Part shown: positions 26,372 through 35,027 of the stretch, piece after piece
Layout: each line of letters begins with the position of its first letter
Position numbering within the stretch: the first letter of the stretch is position 1
Assembly: GCF_030604785.1 (NCBI RefSeq)
Contig: NZ_JAUVVF010000021.1
Location: 1-54,992, forward strand
Source of the DNA: Paracoccus sp. (in: a-proteobacteria)
GTDB lineage: Bacteria > Pseudomonadota > Alphaproteobacteria > Rhodobacterales > Rhodobacteraceae
Reading direction: 5' to 3'
Length of the DNA: 54,992 nucleotides
Made by a program: the position numbers and the translations under genes
Notes under the pieces: generated by a model
The model's input: the letters and a program-made list of their open reading frames with translations, nothing else
Told to the model about the DNA's origin: nothing
Database searches by the model: none

Positions 26372-27235
26372 ATGCGTGTCAAAAATCACCGCGTCGAGGG
26401 CATTCCCTATCGCGCAGCCAGATCCATCGGCGGGCAGATCACCCCTGAAATCGTCATCCTGCATGACACCGCTGGCCGCCTGACGCCGGGCAACAGCGCG
26501 GCCTATCTGCGCGACAACCCCGCGGGCGTGAGTGTCCATTTCGTGATCGAGCGCGACGGCGCCATCGAACAGCAGGTGCCGACGAACCGGCGCGCCGGGC
26601 ATGCCGGCCAGTCGATGTTCCACGGTCGGCGTGACTGCAATGCCTTCTCGGTCGGGATCGAGATCATCAATCCGGGCCGCATGACCTGGGCGAACCGGGA
26701 TGCACGGATCGCCCGCGCCTGGTTCGGCCAGACCTTCGGAGACACTCTAGGCGGCGGCGTCGATCTGGCAGAGATCACCACGCCGCAGCACGGCACCGGC
26801 GTCTGGATGGCCTATACCGAGGCGCAGCTGGATGCGCTGGATCGGCTTCTCGCCGCCTTGTTCGCAGGCGTCCCGACCCTGAAGGACATCACCACGCATT
26901 GGTATGTCTCGCCAGGGCGGAAGGTGGACACCAATCCGCTTTTCCCGCTTGAGCATTTGCGTGCTCGCATTCTGGGCCGGGACGATCCCGCCGAGCGTGC
27001 GGCCGAGGCGCAGTCCGAGCCAGTGCCGACGGCGACCATGCTGCGCATCAAGGCCCAGTCTGGCCTGAACATGCGCCGCTGGCCCAGCTTCAACCCGAAT
27101 GTCATCCGCGCGATCCCGCAGGGCACCGTCGTGCCCGTCATTCGGTCGGGGGTCATTGACGGCCGCGCCTGGTCCCTTGTCCTTTTCGACGGCCAGGAAG
27201 GCTGGATCGTCGATGCCTATACCCAGCTTGCATGA
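26372..27235 (+). CDS. Endolysin: N-acetylmuramoyl-L-alanine amidase with SH3-like domain
   Basis: The 287-residue enzyme has an Amidase_2 zinc domain. H31 (ILHDTAG), H176 (TTHWYVSPGRKVDTNP) and a nearby acidic residue (D186) are candidate zinc or catalytic groups; H77 (RAGHAGQS) and GIEIINPG are further family blocks. From about residue 220 a bacterial SH3-like wall-binding domain follows (LRIKAQSGLNMRRWPSFNPN). There is no signal peptide, so release needs the adjacent holin. It is the first gene of the late region, as lys is in Mu. Confidence 0.92.
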   Translation: MRVKNHRVEGIPYRAARSIGGQITPEIVILHDTAGRLTPGNSAAYLRDNPAGVSVHFVIERDGAIEQQVPTNRRAGHAGQSMFHGRRDCNAFSVGIEIINPGRMTWANRDARIARAWFGQTFGDTLGGGVDLAEITTPQHGTGVWMAYTEAQLDALDRLLAALFAGVPTLKDITTHWYVSPGRKVDTNPLFPLEHLRARILGRDDPAERAAEAQSEPVPTATMLRIKAQSGLNMRRWPSFNPNVIRAIPQGTVVPVIRSGVIDGRAWSLVLFDGQEGWIVDAYTQLA

Positions 27236-27244
27236 GGTGATGCC

Positions 27245-27556
27245 GTGAAACTGCCCCTGTCCATCCTTGCCACCGGAACGAACAAGGCGCTGCCGGCCCT
27301 GCCTGCATGGCGCGCCGCATCGTTCTGGGCGCAGCTTCTGCTGGTGCTGTCGGTTCTGGCCAACGCAATGGGGGTCGACCTGTTCGCCGCCCTTGGAGAA
27401 ATGGGCCTCGGGCGGACGCCTGACGAGGTGATCGCGACCGGCGAACGTGCCGTCAGTGCCGTCCAGCAGCTGCTGCCCATCGCGTTCGGCTTATGGTCGT
27501 GGATCGAGCGCCGGGCGCCCCGCTACCAGCTGAAGTTCTGGGGCGGCGAGCGGTAA
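27245..27556 (+). CDS. Putative holin
   Basis: The 103-residue protein starts at GTG and has two hydrophobic segments (ASFWAQLLLVLSVLANAMGV; SAVQQLLPIAFGLWSWIERR) and a charged C-terminus. Size, membrane pattern and position directly after the endolysin support a holin, but there is no diagnostic motif. Confidence 0.65.
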   Translation: MKLPLSILATGTNKALPALPAWRAASFWAQLLLVLSVLANAMGVDLFAALGEMGLGRTPDEVIATGERAVSAVQQLLPIAFGLWSWIERRAPRYQLKFWGGER

Positions 27557-27918
27557 TGGAAGCGCAGGTGCTGAACATCTCTCCGCTGATCGTGTGGGTG
27601 GTCGCGCTGTCGCAGCTGCTCACCTTCGGGCTGACGGTCTGGAACCTTCTGGCATCAGGCAGCCGGGCCAATGCCCGCACCCTGGAGGCGCATGGCGAGA
27701 CGCTGCACGGGCTGGATGCACGGCTGAGCGCGGTCGAAATGTCGATGAAGGGGATGCCCGGCAAGGACGAGATGCATCAGCTGTCGATCTCGCTGGCAGA
27801 CCTGCGTGGCGACATCCGCGCGATGGGCGCTTCTGTGGACGGGCAGCGCCAGATCCTGACGCGATTGGAAAGCGTGGTCTCACGGCAGGAGGACCATCTG
27901 ATGAGGAGCAAGAGCTGA
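27556..27918 (+). CDS. DUF2730-like protein with membrane anchor and coiled coil
   Basis: The 120-residue product has one N-terminal membrane helix (SPLIVWVVALSQLLTFGLTV) followed by a long coiled coil. This is the DUF2730 (Mu gp25-like) pattern. It lies between the lysis genes and the terminase, as in Mu, and could act as a spanin-like or lysis accessory protein; that role is inferred. It overlaps the holin stop by one base. Confidence 0.75.
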   Translation: MEAQVLNISPLIVWVVALSQLLTFGLTVWNLLASGSRANARTLEAHGETLHGLDARLSAVEMSMKGMPGKDEMHQLSISLADLRGDIRAMGASVDGQRQILTRLESVVSRQEDHLMRSKS

Positions 27919-28214
27919 TGAGCTATGCAGAGGATGTCAGCCGCCACCGTCGTCTGGCGGTGCTTCGTCATCTGGCGGAGGTGCCGGAATACGTCTCGAA
28001 CGCGTCGATCCTACAGGATGTGCTGGCCCGGCTGGGGCTGCCGCTGTCCTTCGATGCGCTGGTGACCGAGTTGAGCTGGCTGCGCGAGCAGGGCTTTGTG
28101 GAATGCGACCCCGGCGCGGCCTTCATCGTCGTGACCGGGACGCGGCGTGGCGTCGATCTGGCGCGCGGATTGTCCAGCCATCCGGGCGTTCAGCGCCCGC
28201 GCCCGAGGATCTGA
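27918..28214 (+). CDS. VpaChn25_0724-like phage protein (winged helix)
   Basis: The 98-residue protein has the pattern RRLAVLRHLAEVPEYVSNAS, then LPLSFDALVTELSWLREQGF and a short beta wing (VECDPGAAFIVVTGTRRG). This matches the small VpaChn25_0724-type family found between gp25 and gp27 in Mu-like phages, whose role is unknown. It starts by ATGA overlap. Confidence 0.72.
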   Translation: MSYAEDVSRHRRLAVLRHLAEVPEYVSNASILQDVLARLGLPLSFDALVTELSWLREQGFVECDPGAAFIVVTGTRRGVDLARGLSSHPGVQRPRPRI

Positions 28215-28215
28215 C

Positions 28216-28755
28216 ATGCCCCCGCCCCGCAAGGTCGACCAATTGCCGCCGGAGATCCGGGCCTGGCTGCAGGACACGCTGCGCGAGCGTGGCTTTGCCG
28301 ATTATGTCGCTGTCACCGAAGAGCTGAACGACAAGCTGGCCGAGGCCGGCAAGGTTGTCACCTTCCACCACGCCACCGTCCATCGGTTCAGCCAGGAATA
28401 CCGGGCCTTCGTGAAGACGCAGGAGACCGCCAGCGCCTGGGCGCAGGAATGGATGACCGAGAACGGCCTCGAAGAGGAGGCCAAGCGTCACAATGTGCTG
28501 TTCCAGATGGTCACCGCGCTCGCCTTCAAGGCCATGGAGGCCAAGATGGAGAAGGACGGCGACGAGATCGATCCGAAGGAACTGCATTTCATCGGGCGGA
28601 TGCTCAAGGACATCATGGCCTCCGCAGGCATCCGGCAATCCATGCTGGCGGCCGAGCGCAAGATGCAGGCCGAGAAGCTGGAGGCGGCGGTCGAGGCGGG
28701 CGACATCGATGCGGAGGCAGCCGCCAAGGCGCGGCGCATCATGGGGTTTGCCTGA
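28216..28755 (+). CDS. Terminase small subunit (DUF3486, Mu gp27)
   Basis: The 179-residue protein begins with a DNA-binding segment (PPRKVDQLPPEIRAWLQDTL; YVAVTEELNDKLAEAGKVVT) and continues with long helices. This is the DUF3486/gp27 plan, considered the small terminase that selects phage DNA. The large terminase follows after one small gene. Confidence 0.86.
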   Translation: MPPPRKVDQLPPEIRAWLQDTLRERGFADYVAVTEELNDKLAEAGKVVTFHHATVHRFSQEYRAFVKTQETASAWAQEWMTENGLEEEAKRHNVLFQMVTALAFKAMEAKMEKDGDEIDPKELHFIGRMLKDIMASAGIRQSMLAAERKMQAEKLEAAVEAGDIDAEAAAKARRIMGFA

Positions 28756-28952
28756 TGACCTCGTCCCGCGAGATCATCAATGACATGCGCGCCCAGGCGG
28801 CGGCGCTGGACGGGCGCCATGTCTCGGGTTCGATGATGGACGGCGTCTGCCGGAGCCTGCGGCGCGGCGCGGACGAGATCGAGCGCCTGCTTGATGATCT
28901 GGTCTGGCTGCGTGGCTATGCCGAGATCCCGCAGGAGGAAGATGCCGCATGA
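28755..28952 (+). CDS. Small unknown protein between the terminase genes
   Basis: Sixty-five residues (MTSSREIINDMRAQAAALDG...), a two-helix acidic protein. It overlaps the small terminase stop by one base and the large terminase start by ATGA, so translational coupling supports it. No family recognised. Confidence 0.62.
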   Translation: MTSSREIINDMRAQAAALDGRHVSGSMMDGVCRSLRRGADEIERLLDDLVWLRGYAEIPQEEDAA

Positions 28953-30364
28953 GCACGCCTTTTCAGCCTGTCGTCAATTTCCTGCCCTATCAACGGCGCT
29001 GGATCGAGGATGACAGCCGCTTCAAGATCGGCATGTTCAGTCGGCAGACCGGGAAGACCTTCACGACGGGCGGGGAATGCGCGGATGACTGCTTTCGGGG
29101 CTGGATCGAGGACCGCCGCACGCGTTGGGTGATCCTGTCGCGTGGCGAACGGCAGGCCGCCGAGATGATGACCGAGGTCATCAAGCCGTTCACCAAGGCG
29201 CTTTACGAGGTCTACAACACCCTCTTGAAGGGCGGCGAGCCCGCGTTCAGCGAAGGCGAATTCCGCGCTCCGCAAGAGAGCGGACCGGACGCGGTCTACA
29301 AGGCACTTGAGGTCGCATTCCCGAACGGCAGCCGCATCACGGCGCTGCCCGCGAACCCCGACACAGCCCGGGGCTTCAGCGCGAATGTGATCCTGGACGA
29401 GTTTGCCTTCCATGCGAAATCCCGAGACATCTGGGCCGCACTGTTCCCGGTCATCTCGAAGGGCCGCCAGAAGCTGCGCGTCATCTCGACGCCGAATGGC
29501 AAGGGCAACAAGTTCTACGAGCTGATGACGGCCCAGGACAGCGTCTGGTCGCGCCATGTCGTCGACATCTACCAGGCCGTGGCCGAAGGGCTCGATCGAG
29601 ATGTGGACATGCTGCGTCGCGGGATGGCGGACGAGGATGCCTGGGCGCAGGAATACGAGCTGAAATGGCTGGACGAAGCCTCGGCCTGGCTCGACTACGA
29701 CCTGATCTCCAGCTGCGAGGGCAAATCGGCCGGCATCCCCGATCTCTACATGGGCGGCATGTGCTTCGTCGGCGTCGATATCGCCGCGCGCAACGACCTG
29801 TTCGTGATCTGGGTGCTGGAACTGGTCGGCGACGTCCTGGTCACGCGCGAGATCATCGCGCGGCGCCGCATCAGTTTCGCGGAGCAGGATGATCTGCTGG
29901 CAGGGGTCATGCGCCGGTATCGCGTCGTGCGCGTGGCCATGGACCAGACCGGCATGGGCGAGAAGCCCGTCGAGGATGCCAAGCGCCGGCATGGCGAGGA
30001 CCGTGTCCAGGGCGTGCTCTTTTCGGCCGCGACCAAGCTCGATCTGGCCACGACCATGAAAGAGCGCTTCCAGGATCGCCGTGTGAGGATACCCGCCGGG
30101 GACGCCGTGCTGCGCGCCGACCTGCATTCGATCAAGAGCCAGGTGGGCGTCACGGGCATCCGGCGTCTGGTGGCGGATGGCGACAGCGACGGGCATGCCG
30201 ACCGCTTCTGGGCCGGCGCGCTTGCCATCAGCGCAGCCGAGCTGGGCGAGGCGGTCTATGAGTATGAGGGGGTGCCGGGCGCGCGATCGCGTTGGGCGCC
30301 TGCGGATGACGACGACGAGACGGTCGATGGCGGCCGCTCGGGCAGTGGCAGAGGAACATGGTGA
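28949..30364 (+). CDS. Terminase large subunit (Mu gp28 type)
   Basis: This 471-residue packaging motor has a Walker A-like FSRQTGKT (30-37), a Walker B-like VILDEFAFH (about 147-155) and an RNase H-like nuclease half. The nuclease half begins at FVGVDIAARNDLF (first aspartate), continues VAMDQTGMGEKP and ends with a DGHADRFWAGALA aspartate cluster. Mu-type terminases package by headful into flanking host DNA. It overlaps the portal gene by 7 bp. Confidence 0.93.
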   Translation: MSTPFQPVVNFLPYQRRWIEDDSRFKIGMFSRQTGKTFTTGGECADDCFRGWIEDRRTRWVILSRGERQAAEMMTEVIKPFTKALYEVYNTLLKGGEPAFSEGEFRAPQESGPDAVYKALEVAFPNGSRITALPANPDTARGFSANVILDEFAFHAKSRDIWAALFPVISKGRQKLRVISTPNGKGNKFYELMTAQDSVWSRHVVDIYQAVAEGLDRDVDMLRRGMADEDAWAQEYELKWLDEASAWLDYDLISSCEGKSAGIPDLYMGGMCFVGVDIAARNDLFVIWVLELVGDVLVTREIIARRRISFAEQDDLLAGVMRRYRVVRVAMDQTGMGEKPVEDAKRRHGEDRVQGVLFSAATKLDLATTMKERFQDRRVRIPAGDAVLRADLHSIKSQVGVTGIRRLVADGDSDGHADRFWAGALAISAAELGEAVYEYEGVPGARSRWAPADDDDETVDGGRSGSGRGTW

Positions 30365-31938
30365 TGCCCGTTCTGGATCAATTCGGACGCCCGGTGCAGC
30401 GCGTCCCAGACAATACCCTTCTGGAACGCCAGGCGGTCCCTGCGCTTGGCTCGGTGCGCCAGATCCAGTCCGGCCACCCCGCCGATGGCCTGACACCGCT
30501 TCGTCTCGCCGCGATCCTGCGCGAGGCCGAGACAGGCGATGCGACGGCCTATCTCGAACTGGCCGAGCAGATGGAGGAGAAGGATCTGCATTACTCGGCG
30601 GTGCTGGGCGTTCGCAAGCGCGCGATCCGGGCGCTGGATCTGCATGTCGAACCGGGGGATGACAGCGCCGCTGCGGGCGAGTTGGCGGAGATGACGCGCA
30701 ACGTCCTGCATTCCAGCGGCGTCCGGACGTCGCTGATCGACATGATGGACGCGATCGGCAAGGGCTATTCGGTCTGCGAGATCGTCTGGGAGCGCAATGG
30801 CCGCGAGCTGACAATCGCCGATATCGACTGGGTCGATCCGCGCTGGTTCGAGTTCGACCGGGACAATGGCCGTCACCTCTATCTGCGCGACAATGCCGGG
30901 CCGCAGCCGCTGCGAACGGACAGCTATGTCATCCACATGGCGAAAGCCAAATCCGGCCTGCCCATCCGAGGCGGTCTGGCGCGGCTGGCGGCATGGGCGT
31001 TCATGTTCAAGAACTTCACCGTGAAGGACTGGGCGATCTTCTGCGAGGCCTATGGGCATCCCCTGCGGCTTGGCAAATACGACAGCTCGGCCACGCCCGC
31101 CGACCGCCAGACCCTCCTGCGTGCGGTCCGGCAGATCGGGGTGGACATGGCCGCGATCGTGCCAAAATCCATGGAGGTCGAGATCGTCAATGGCTCGGCG
31201 ACGGGTGCGGAGGCCCTTTATGAGGGCAAGGGCCGCTGGTGGGATGAGCAGCTTTCGAAGGGTGTCCTCGGCCAGGTTGCGACCACGGATGCCATTGCCG
31301 GGGGGCATGCGGTCGGCAAGATCCATGAGAATGTCCGCGACGACATCCGGGATGCCGATGCCGAGCAGCTGGCGGCAACGCTCCAGCGGGATATTGCCGG
31401 AGCGCTCCGCAGGGTCGCCTTCCCTTCGGGGGCCAATGTCGCGCTGCCCAATATCCGCTTCGCTCTGCCCGAGGCGCTGGATCCCGATCTGCTTCTGCGT
31501 CTGATCGAGCGCCGCCCACCGGGACTGCGCATCGCGACGGCCGATGTCTATCGGGCATTCAGCCTGCGCAAGCCGGAAGAGGACGAAGAGGTGCTGGCAG
31601 AACCCGCGGCGTCTGCGCCGGAGACCCCTCCGGCCAAGGTTTCGCCAGGCGGTGAAGCAACCCGGATCGCGGCCTCGGCAGTGACCGGGCGCGCTCCGGT
31701 CGACAGCATCGACGATCTTGTCGGTCGGCTGATCGCCGAGGGGGACATGCAGATGACGGCCGATGGCGAATTCGGGGCGCTGATCGAGGCGCTGCGCCGG
31801 GCCACGACGATGGAGGAGGTGCAGGACATTCTGGGCGCCTTCGTGGGGGCGGCGCCGGGTCCGCTCCGGGATCTGCTGTCGCGCAGCACCTTGGCTTCAC
31901 GGCTGGCCGGGGAAGTCGGCGCGGCGATCAGGGATTGA
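30358..31938 (+). CDS. Portal protein (DUF935, Mu gp29)
   Basis: The 526-residue portal forms the DNA entry vertex. DUF935 features include YLELAEQMEEKDLHYSAVLG, VRKRAIRALDLHVEPG, IGKGYSVCEIVWE and WAIFCEAYGHPLRLGKYD. The C-terminal about 130 residues are Ala/Glu-rich and extend past the family core. An alternative ATG at 30364 would shorten it by two residues. Confidence 0.93.
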   Translation: MVMPVLDQFGRPVQRVPDNTLLERQAVPALGSVRQIQSGHPADGLTPLRLAAILREAETGDATAYLELAEQMEEKDLHYSAVLGVRKRAIRALDLHVEPGDDSAAAGELAEMTRNVLHSSGVRTSLIDMMDAIGKGYSVCEIVWERNGRELTIADIDWVDPRWFEFDRDNGRHLYLRDNAGPQPLRTDSYVIHMAKAKSGLPIRGGLARLAAWAFMFKNFTVKDWAIFCEAYGHPLRLGKYDSSATPADRQTLLRAVRQIGVDMAAIVPKSMEVEIVNGSATGAEALYEGKGRWWDEQLSKGVLGQVATTDAIAGGHAVGKIHENVRDDIRDADAEQLAATLQRDIAGALRRVAFPSGANVALPNIRFALPEALDPDLLLRLIERRPPGLRIATADVYRAFSLRKPEEDEEVLAEPAASAPETPPAKVSPGGEATRIAASAVTGRAPVDSIDDLVGRLIAEGDMQMTADGEFGALIEALRRATTMEEVQDILGAFVGAAPGPLRDLLSRSTLASRLAGEVGAAIRD

Positions 31939-31940
31939 CC

Positions 31941-33263
31941 ATGACACGGATCACGCTGGAACCGCTGCCCCATCGCGAGGCGATCGAATACCTGCGTTCG
32001 AAAGGCTTTGCCCATGAGCTGCAGCGGTTCCACCATCTCGACCATTTCCGCGAAGAGCACGCCCGGAACTGGGTGGTCGCCAAGGCCATGCGCGAGGACG
32101 TCACCCGCGCGATCCGCGCCGAGGTCGAACGCGCCTTGACCGAGGGACGCACCCTTCAGCAGTTCCAGGAGGATCTGGCGCCGCGCCTGATTGCCATGGG
32201 CTGGTGGGGCAAGGATCTGATGGAAGATCCGGTGACCGGCGAGACTGTCGAGGTGCAGCTCGGCTCCATGAACCGGCTGCGCACCATTTTCGACACGAAT
32301 ATGCGGACCGCCCATGCGGCGGGTCACTGGGCGGCGATCTGGCGCACGCGCCGCGCCTTCCCCTTCCTGCATTACATCCAGATCGACCGGCCGACCAAGC
32401 GCCATGATCACGAGCGGTTCCACGACAAGATCTGGCCGGTCGAGGATCCGATCTGGCAGCGCATCTATCCGCCCAACGGCTATTTCTGCGGCTGCACCGT
32501 GATCCAGCGCACAGCGGGCTGGATGGAGAGGCAGGGCCGGACAGTCGATCCTGCCCCCGACCTGGACGAGGTCGCCTGGACCAACTCGCGCTCGGGCGAG
32601 GTCTATCAGATCCCCAGGGGCGTCACGCCTGGCTTCGATACGAACCCCGGGGCGGTCTGGCTGGACGGCCGCGAGGCATGGGCGCGAGTGGCTTCGGACC
32701 TGGAGCCTGAACGCCGCGCCGCCGAATATGGTCTGATCGAGGGGCTGCGCCTGCGCCGACTGTCCGAGCAGCGCGAGACGCTGATCGTCGCGGATGGCGC
32801 GTCCAGGCCCGTCAGCATGCTGACCGCCGCGCCGGATCGCCCCGACCGCATCACGCTTGACGATCTGATGATCCCTGCCGAAGCGGCATTTCTGCATTCC
32901 CACCTGAGCGCGACCACGCTTTCGGTCCAGGATATCGAGACCCTCTTTCTGCATGACGGCGCCTCGATCACGGCGATCTCTCCGGACGGGTCCATCTGGC
33001 GCGCGCTTCGCGGCACCGAAACGCCCCGCCGCGCCGCGGGCGAGTTCATTGCCCGTGCGATGGGGCAATACCACCAGCAGCTCGCGGCGCTCGAACCGGA
33101 AGAGGGGCGGGCCGTCTACCAACACGCCCTGATGCTGTGGCTTGAGCGAAAAGGCGTCATCACCTATCTTCATGAGGCATCAGAGCGGAACCGGCAGATC
33201 TTCGACCGGAATGCCGACCTGATCAGGAGCCTGAGCGATGATCGCCTTCTACCCGACGCCTGA
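31941..33263 (+). CDS. MuF-type minor head protein with extra C-terminal JAMM-like domain
   Basis: The 440-residue protein has the SPP1 gp7/Mu F domain at about residues 20-195, including the conserved end IDRPTKRHDHERFHDKIW...YPPNGYFCGCTVIQRT. A further about 170 residues follow, containing FLHSHLSATTLSVQDIETLF with H319, H321, S328 and D331. This HxH-x6-SxxD array resembles JAMM/JAB metalloprotease sites; the usual proline after the second His is a Leu. MuF proteins with added C-terminal enzyme domains are known as a class of phage-borne toxins, so this tail may be an injected effector. That is inference. A TTG at 31935 is a less likely start. Confidence 0.85.
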   Translation: MTRITLEPLPHREAIEYLRSKGFAHELQRFHHLDHFREEHARNWVVAKAMREDVTRAIRAEVERALTEGRTLQQFQEDLAPRLIAMGWWGKDLMEDPVTGETVEVQLGSMNRLRTIFDTNMRTAHAAGHWAAIWRTRRAFPFLHYIQIDRPTKRHDHERFHDKIWPVEDPIWQRIYPPNGYFCGCTVIQRTAGWMERQGRTVDPAPDLDEVAWTNSRSGEVYQIPRGVTPGFDTNPGAVWLDGREAWARVASDLEPERRAAEYGLIEGLRLRRLSEQRETLIVADGASRPVSMLTAAPDRPDRITLDDLMIPAEAAFLHSHLSATTLSVQDIETLFLHDGASITAISPDGSIWRALRGTETPRRAAGEFIARAMGQYHQQLAALEPEEGRAVYQHALMLWLERKGVITYLHEASERNRQIFDRNADLIRSLSDDRLLPDA

Positions 33264-33420
33264 CCTGTTCGACCTGGATGGCTGGAAGCGCCACCTCGAA
33301 TGGTTGCGCACCGAAGCCGAGCCGATCGTCGCCCGCGCCAATGCCATCGAGCGCGCTGAACAGATGATCGCGCTGCTCGAAAATCGACGCCCCGCAGAAC
33401 GGCCCTCAGAGGCGGTCTAG
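33238..33420 (+). CDS. Small protein overlapping the MuF gene end
   Basis: Sixty residues starting MIAFYPTPDLFDLDGWKRHL, otherwise one long amphipathic helix. AGGAG lies eight bases before the ATG and it overlaps the MuF stop by 26 bp. Its coupling to a MuF protein with an extra enzyme-like domain makes an accessory or immunity role conceivable, without direct evidence. It is the last gene before a terminator. Confidence 0.6.
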   Translation: MIAFYPTPDLFDLDGWKRHLEWLRTEAEPIVARANAIERAEQMIALLENRRPAERPSEAV

Positions 33421-33425
33421 AGCCT

Positions 33426-33444
33426 CGGGGGCTATCGTCCCCCG
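33426..33444 (+). other. Hairpin after the portal/MuF block
   Basis: CGGGGG/CCCCCG with a 7-nt loop begins 5 bp past the last stop. It has no T-run itself and lies just upstream of the T-tailed hairpin at 33448-33468. Confidence 0.5.
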
Positions 33445-33447
33445 TCC

Positions 33448-33468
33448 AAGGCCGAGAAGGGCCTTTTT
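33448..33468 (+). terminator. Intrinsic terminator between late blocks
   Basis: AAGGCC (33448-33453) pairs with GGCCTT (33460-33465) across a 6-nt loop, and the T-run spans 33464-33468. It would end the lysis-terminase-portal-MuF transcript just before the second late element. Confidence 0.75.
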
Positions 33469-33551
33469 GAACGCGCTCCGGGCGATTTGAACGCGGTCTC
33501 GGCGCGAAGGTCCGAGCGCCGGGGCGGGTCCGGGCGCCACCCCCCTGAAAA

Positions 33552-33595
33552 CTGCATCCCCCGGCCTCTTTCGCCCTGGTCATGGCAATGCCGGA
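33552..33595 (+). promoter_or_regulatory. Late-promoter element 2, upstream of the protease/capsid block
   Basis: CTGCATCCCCCGGCC (33552-33566), 14 bp, CATGGCA, 3 bp and CCGGA match element 1 exactly in the 15-mer and in spacing. It follows a terminator and ends 2 bp before the protease ATG. If transcription starts near 33590 the message is almost leaderless, and the 15-mer covers about -40 to -25, where Mor/C-type activators bind. Confidence 0.72.
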
Positions 33596-33597
33596 TC

Positions 33598-34608
33598 ATG
33601 ACCAACCTGATCCGCAATATGTGCGCCCTCGCGGCGCTGTCCGCCGAGCCCCCGGCCGAGATCGAACTGCTGCCGGTCGGAGCATTCCGGCTTGGTGACA
33701 GCCGGTCGCGGCTGTCACTGGTGACGGACGATGCTGCCGGACTGATCGCGCGCAGCCTTGCCTCGGCTGCCGGTGGCGTCCTGCCCATCGACTTCGATCA
33801 TCGAAGCTTCGCCAAGCAGGGCGAGCAGGACAGCCGCGCTGCCGGCTGGATCACCGCCCTGCGTGTCGAAGGCGACCGGATCATGGCATCGGTCGAATGG
33901 ACCGCCGAAGGCGCCGCCGCGATCCAGGGTCGCAGCTATCGCTTCCTGTCCCCGGTCTTCAAGAACACGCCCGATGGTCGGGTCGTGCTGATCGAGGGCG
34001 CCGGGCTGGTCAACGCCCCGGCGCTTCCGCAACTTCGTCAACTTGCCTCCAAGGAACATGACATGGACCCGATCGAGCAGATCGCGGGCGTGCTCGGCAT
34101 CGCCGCCGACAAGCCCGAAGACATCGTGGCGCGCGTGACCGCGCTCGCCACGGCAGAGACCCAGCTGGCCTCCATCGTGGCGGCCGCCGGGGTGACCGGC
34201 GATGACGTCGCGACCCAGATCTGCGGCAAGCTGACCGCGTCGCAGCCCGATCCGGCCCGGTTCGTGCCGTTGTCCGCCTTCACCGAGGTGCAGACGCAGC
34301 TGGCCTCGCTGCAATCGGACATGGCCAGCCGCAAGGCCGAGGCAGCGCTGGAGCGCGCCCGCGATGCGGGCAAGCTGACGCCCGGCATGGAGGAATGGGC
34401 CACGCAACTCGCCTCCAAGGATCTGGCTCAGTTCGAGGCCTGGGAAGCTGCCGCGCCTGTCGTGGTCGCGCTCGGTCAGCGCCAGCTGGCCGGTCGGACC
34501 CCGCCTGTCGCGAAGCCCGAAAAGCTGACGCCCATCGAGCGCCAGATGGCCTCGGCCCTCGGCGTCTCCGAGGAAGCCTTCCTCGCCACCCGCAACCAGG
34601 AGGCCTGA
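33598..34608 (+). CDS. Prohead protease with C-terminal scaffold (Mu gp32/I type)
   Basis: The 336-residue protein combines a Mu I-type protease (about residues 1-155) with a scaffold region. The protease part shows FRLGDSRSRLSLVTDDAAGL, PIDFDHRSF with the conserved DH pair, YRFLSPVF and GLVNAPALPQLRQLAS. The C-terminal half is Ala/Gln-rich and helical, as expected of scaffold. The start at 33598 lacks a ribosome site, consistent with a short or absent leader. Confidence 0.88.
   Translation: MTNLIRNMCALAALSAEPPAEIELLPVGAFRLGDSRSRLSLVTDDAAGLIARSLASAAGGVLPIDFDHRSFAKQGEQDSRAAGWITALRVEGDRIMASVEWTAEGAAAIQGRSYRFLSPVFKNTPDGRVVLIEGAGLVNAPALPQLRQLASKEHDMDPIEQIAGVLGIAADKPEDIVARVTALATAETQLASIVAAAGVTGDDVATQICGKLTASQPDPARFVPLSAFTEVQTQLASLQSDMASRKAEAALERARDAGKLTPGMEEWATQLASKDLAQFEAWEAAAPVVVALGQRQLAGRTPPVAKPEKLTPIERQMASALGVSEEAFLATRNQEA
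34063..34608 (+). CDS. Nested scaffold protein (Mu gene Z analogue)
   Basis: An internal ATG at 34063, seven bases after AAGGA, would give a 181-residue protein identical to the C-terminal half of the protease. In Mu the scaffold Z is made from an in-frame internal start in gene I. Both the ribosome site and the domain boundary (just after NAPALPQLRQLASKEHD) support the same arrangement here. Confidence 0.7.
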   Translation: MDPIEQIAGVLGIAADKPEDIVARVTALATAETQLASIVAAAGVTGDDVATQICGKLTASQPDPARFVPLSAFTEVQTQLASLQSDMASRKAEAALERARDAGKLTPGMEEWATQLASKDLAQFEAWEAAAPVVVALGQRQLAGRTPPVAKPEKLTPIERQMASALGVSEEAFLATRNQEA

Positions 34609-34611
34609 TCC

Positions 34612-35013
34612 ATGGCACCTCTGACCAAGAACTCCGGCCGCACCCGCGTTGGCGACGGTCGCCGTTTCGTCGATCCGCTGGCGGCCGATGTCCGGATCTT
34701 CACCGGCGCGCTGGTCGCGCTGAACGCGCAGGGTCAGGCCCTGCCGGCCGCTCCGAATGCCGCCCGTATCCGCGGCGTCGCTCTGCACGAGGCCGACAAT
34801 ACGGATGGCATGGCAGGCGACGTCTCGGTCGAGATCGAGCGCGGCGCCTTCCTCTTCGCCAATTCCGGCACCGTCACCCGCGCGCATATCGGCGGCAACG
34901 TCGTCGTGGTCGATGACAACACGGTCGGTCCGCCGCCCGGCAGCGGCACCCCGCTGATCGCGGGCAAATGCCTGGACGTCACGCCTCACGGCGTCGTCGT
35001 CGAAATCCTCTGA
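34612..35013 (+). CDS. Putative head decoration protein
   Basis: The 133-residue, beta-rich protein (RIFTGALVALNAQGQALPAA; IRGVALHEADNTDGMAGDVS; VEIERGAFLFANSG) lies between scaffold and major capsid genes. Pattern and position fit a small capsid-decorating protein of the DUF2190 type. It starts 3 bp after the protease stop. Confidence 0.68.
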   Translation: MAPLTKNSGRTRVGDGRRFVDPLAADVRIFTGALVALNAQGQALPAAPNAARIRGVALHEADNTDGMAGDVSVEIERGAFLFANSGTVTRAHIGGNVVVVDDNTVGPPPGSGTPLIAGKCLDVTPHGVVVEIL

Positions 35014-35027
35014 TCCGGAGCCACGAG

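Noticed and set aside
30640..30660. Reverse-strand CATCCCCCGG as another late element
   Set aside because: It lies inside the portal coding region in the wrong orientation and matches only the GC-rich core.
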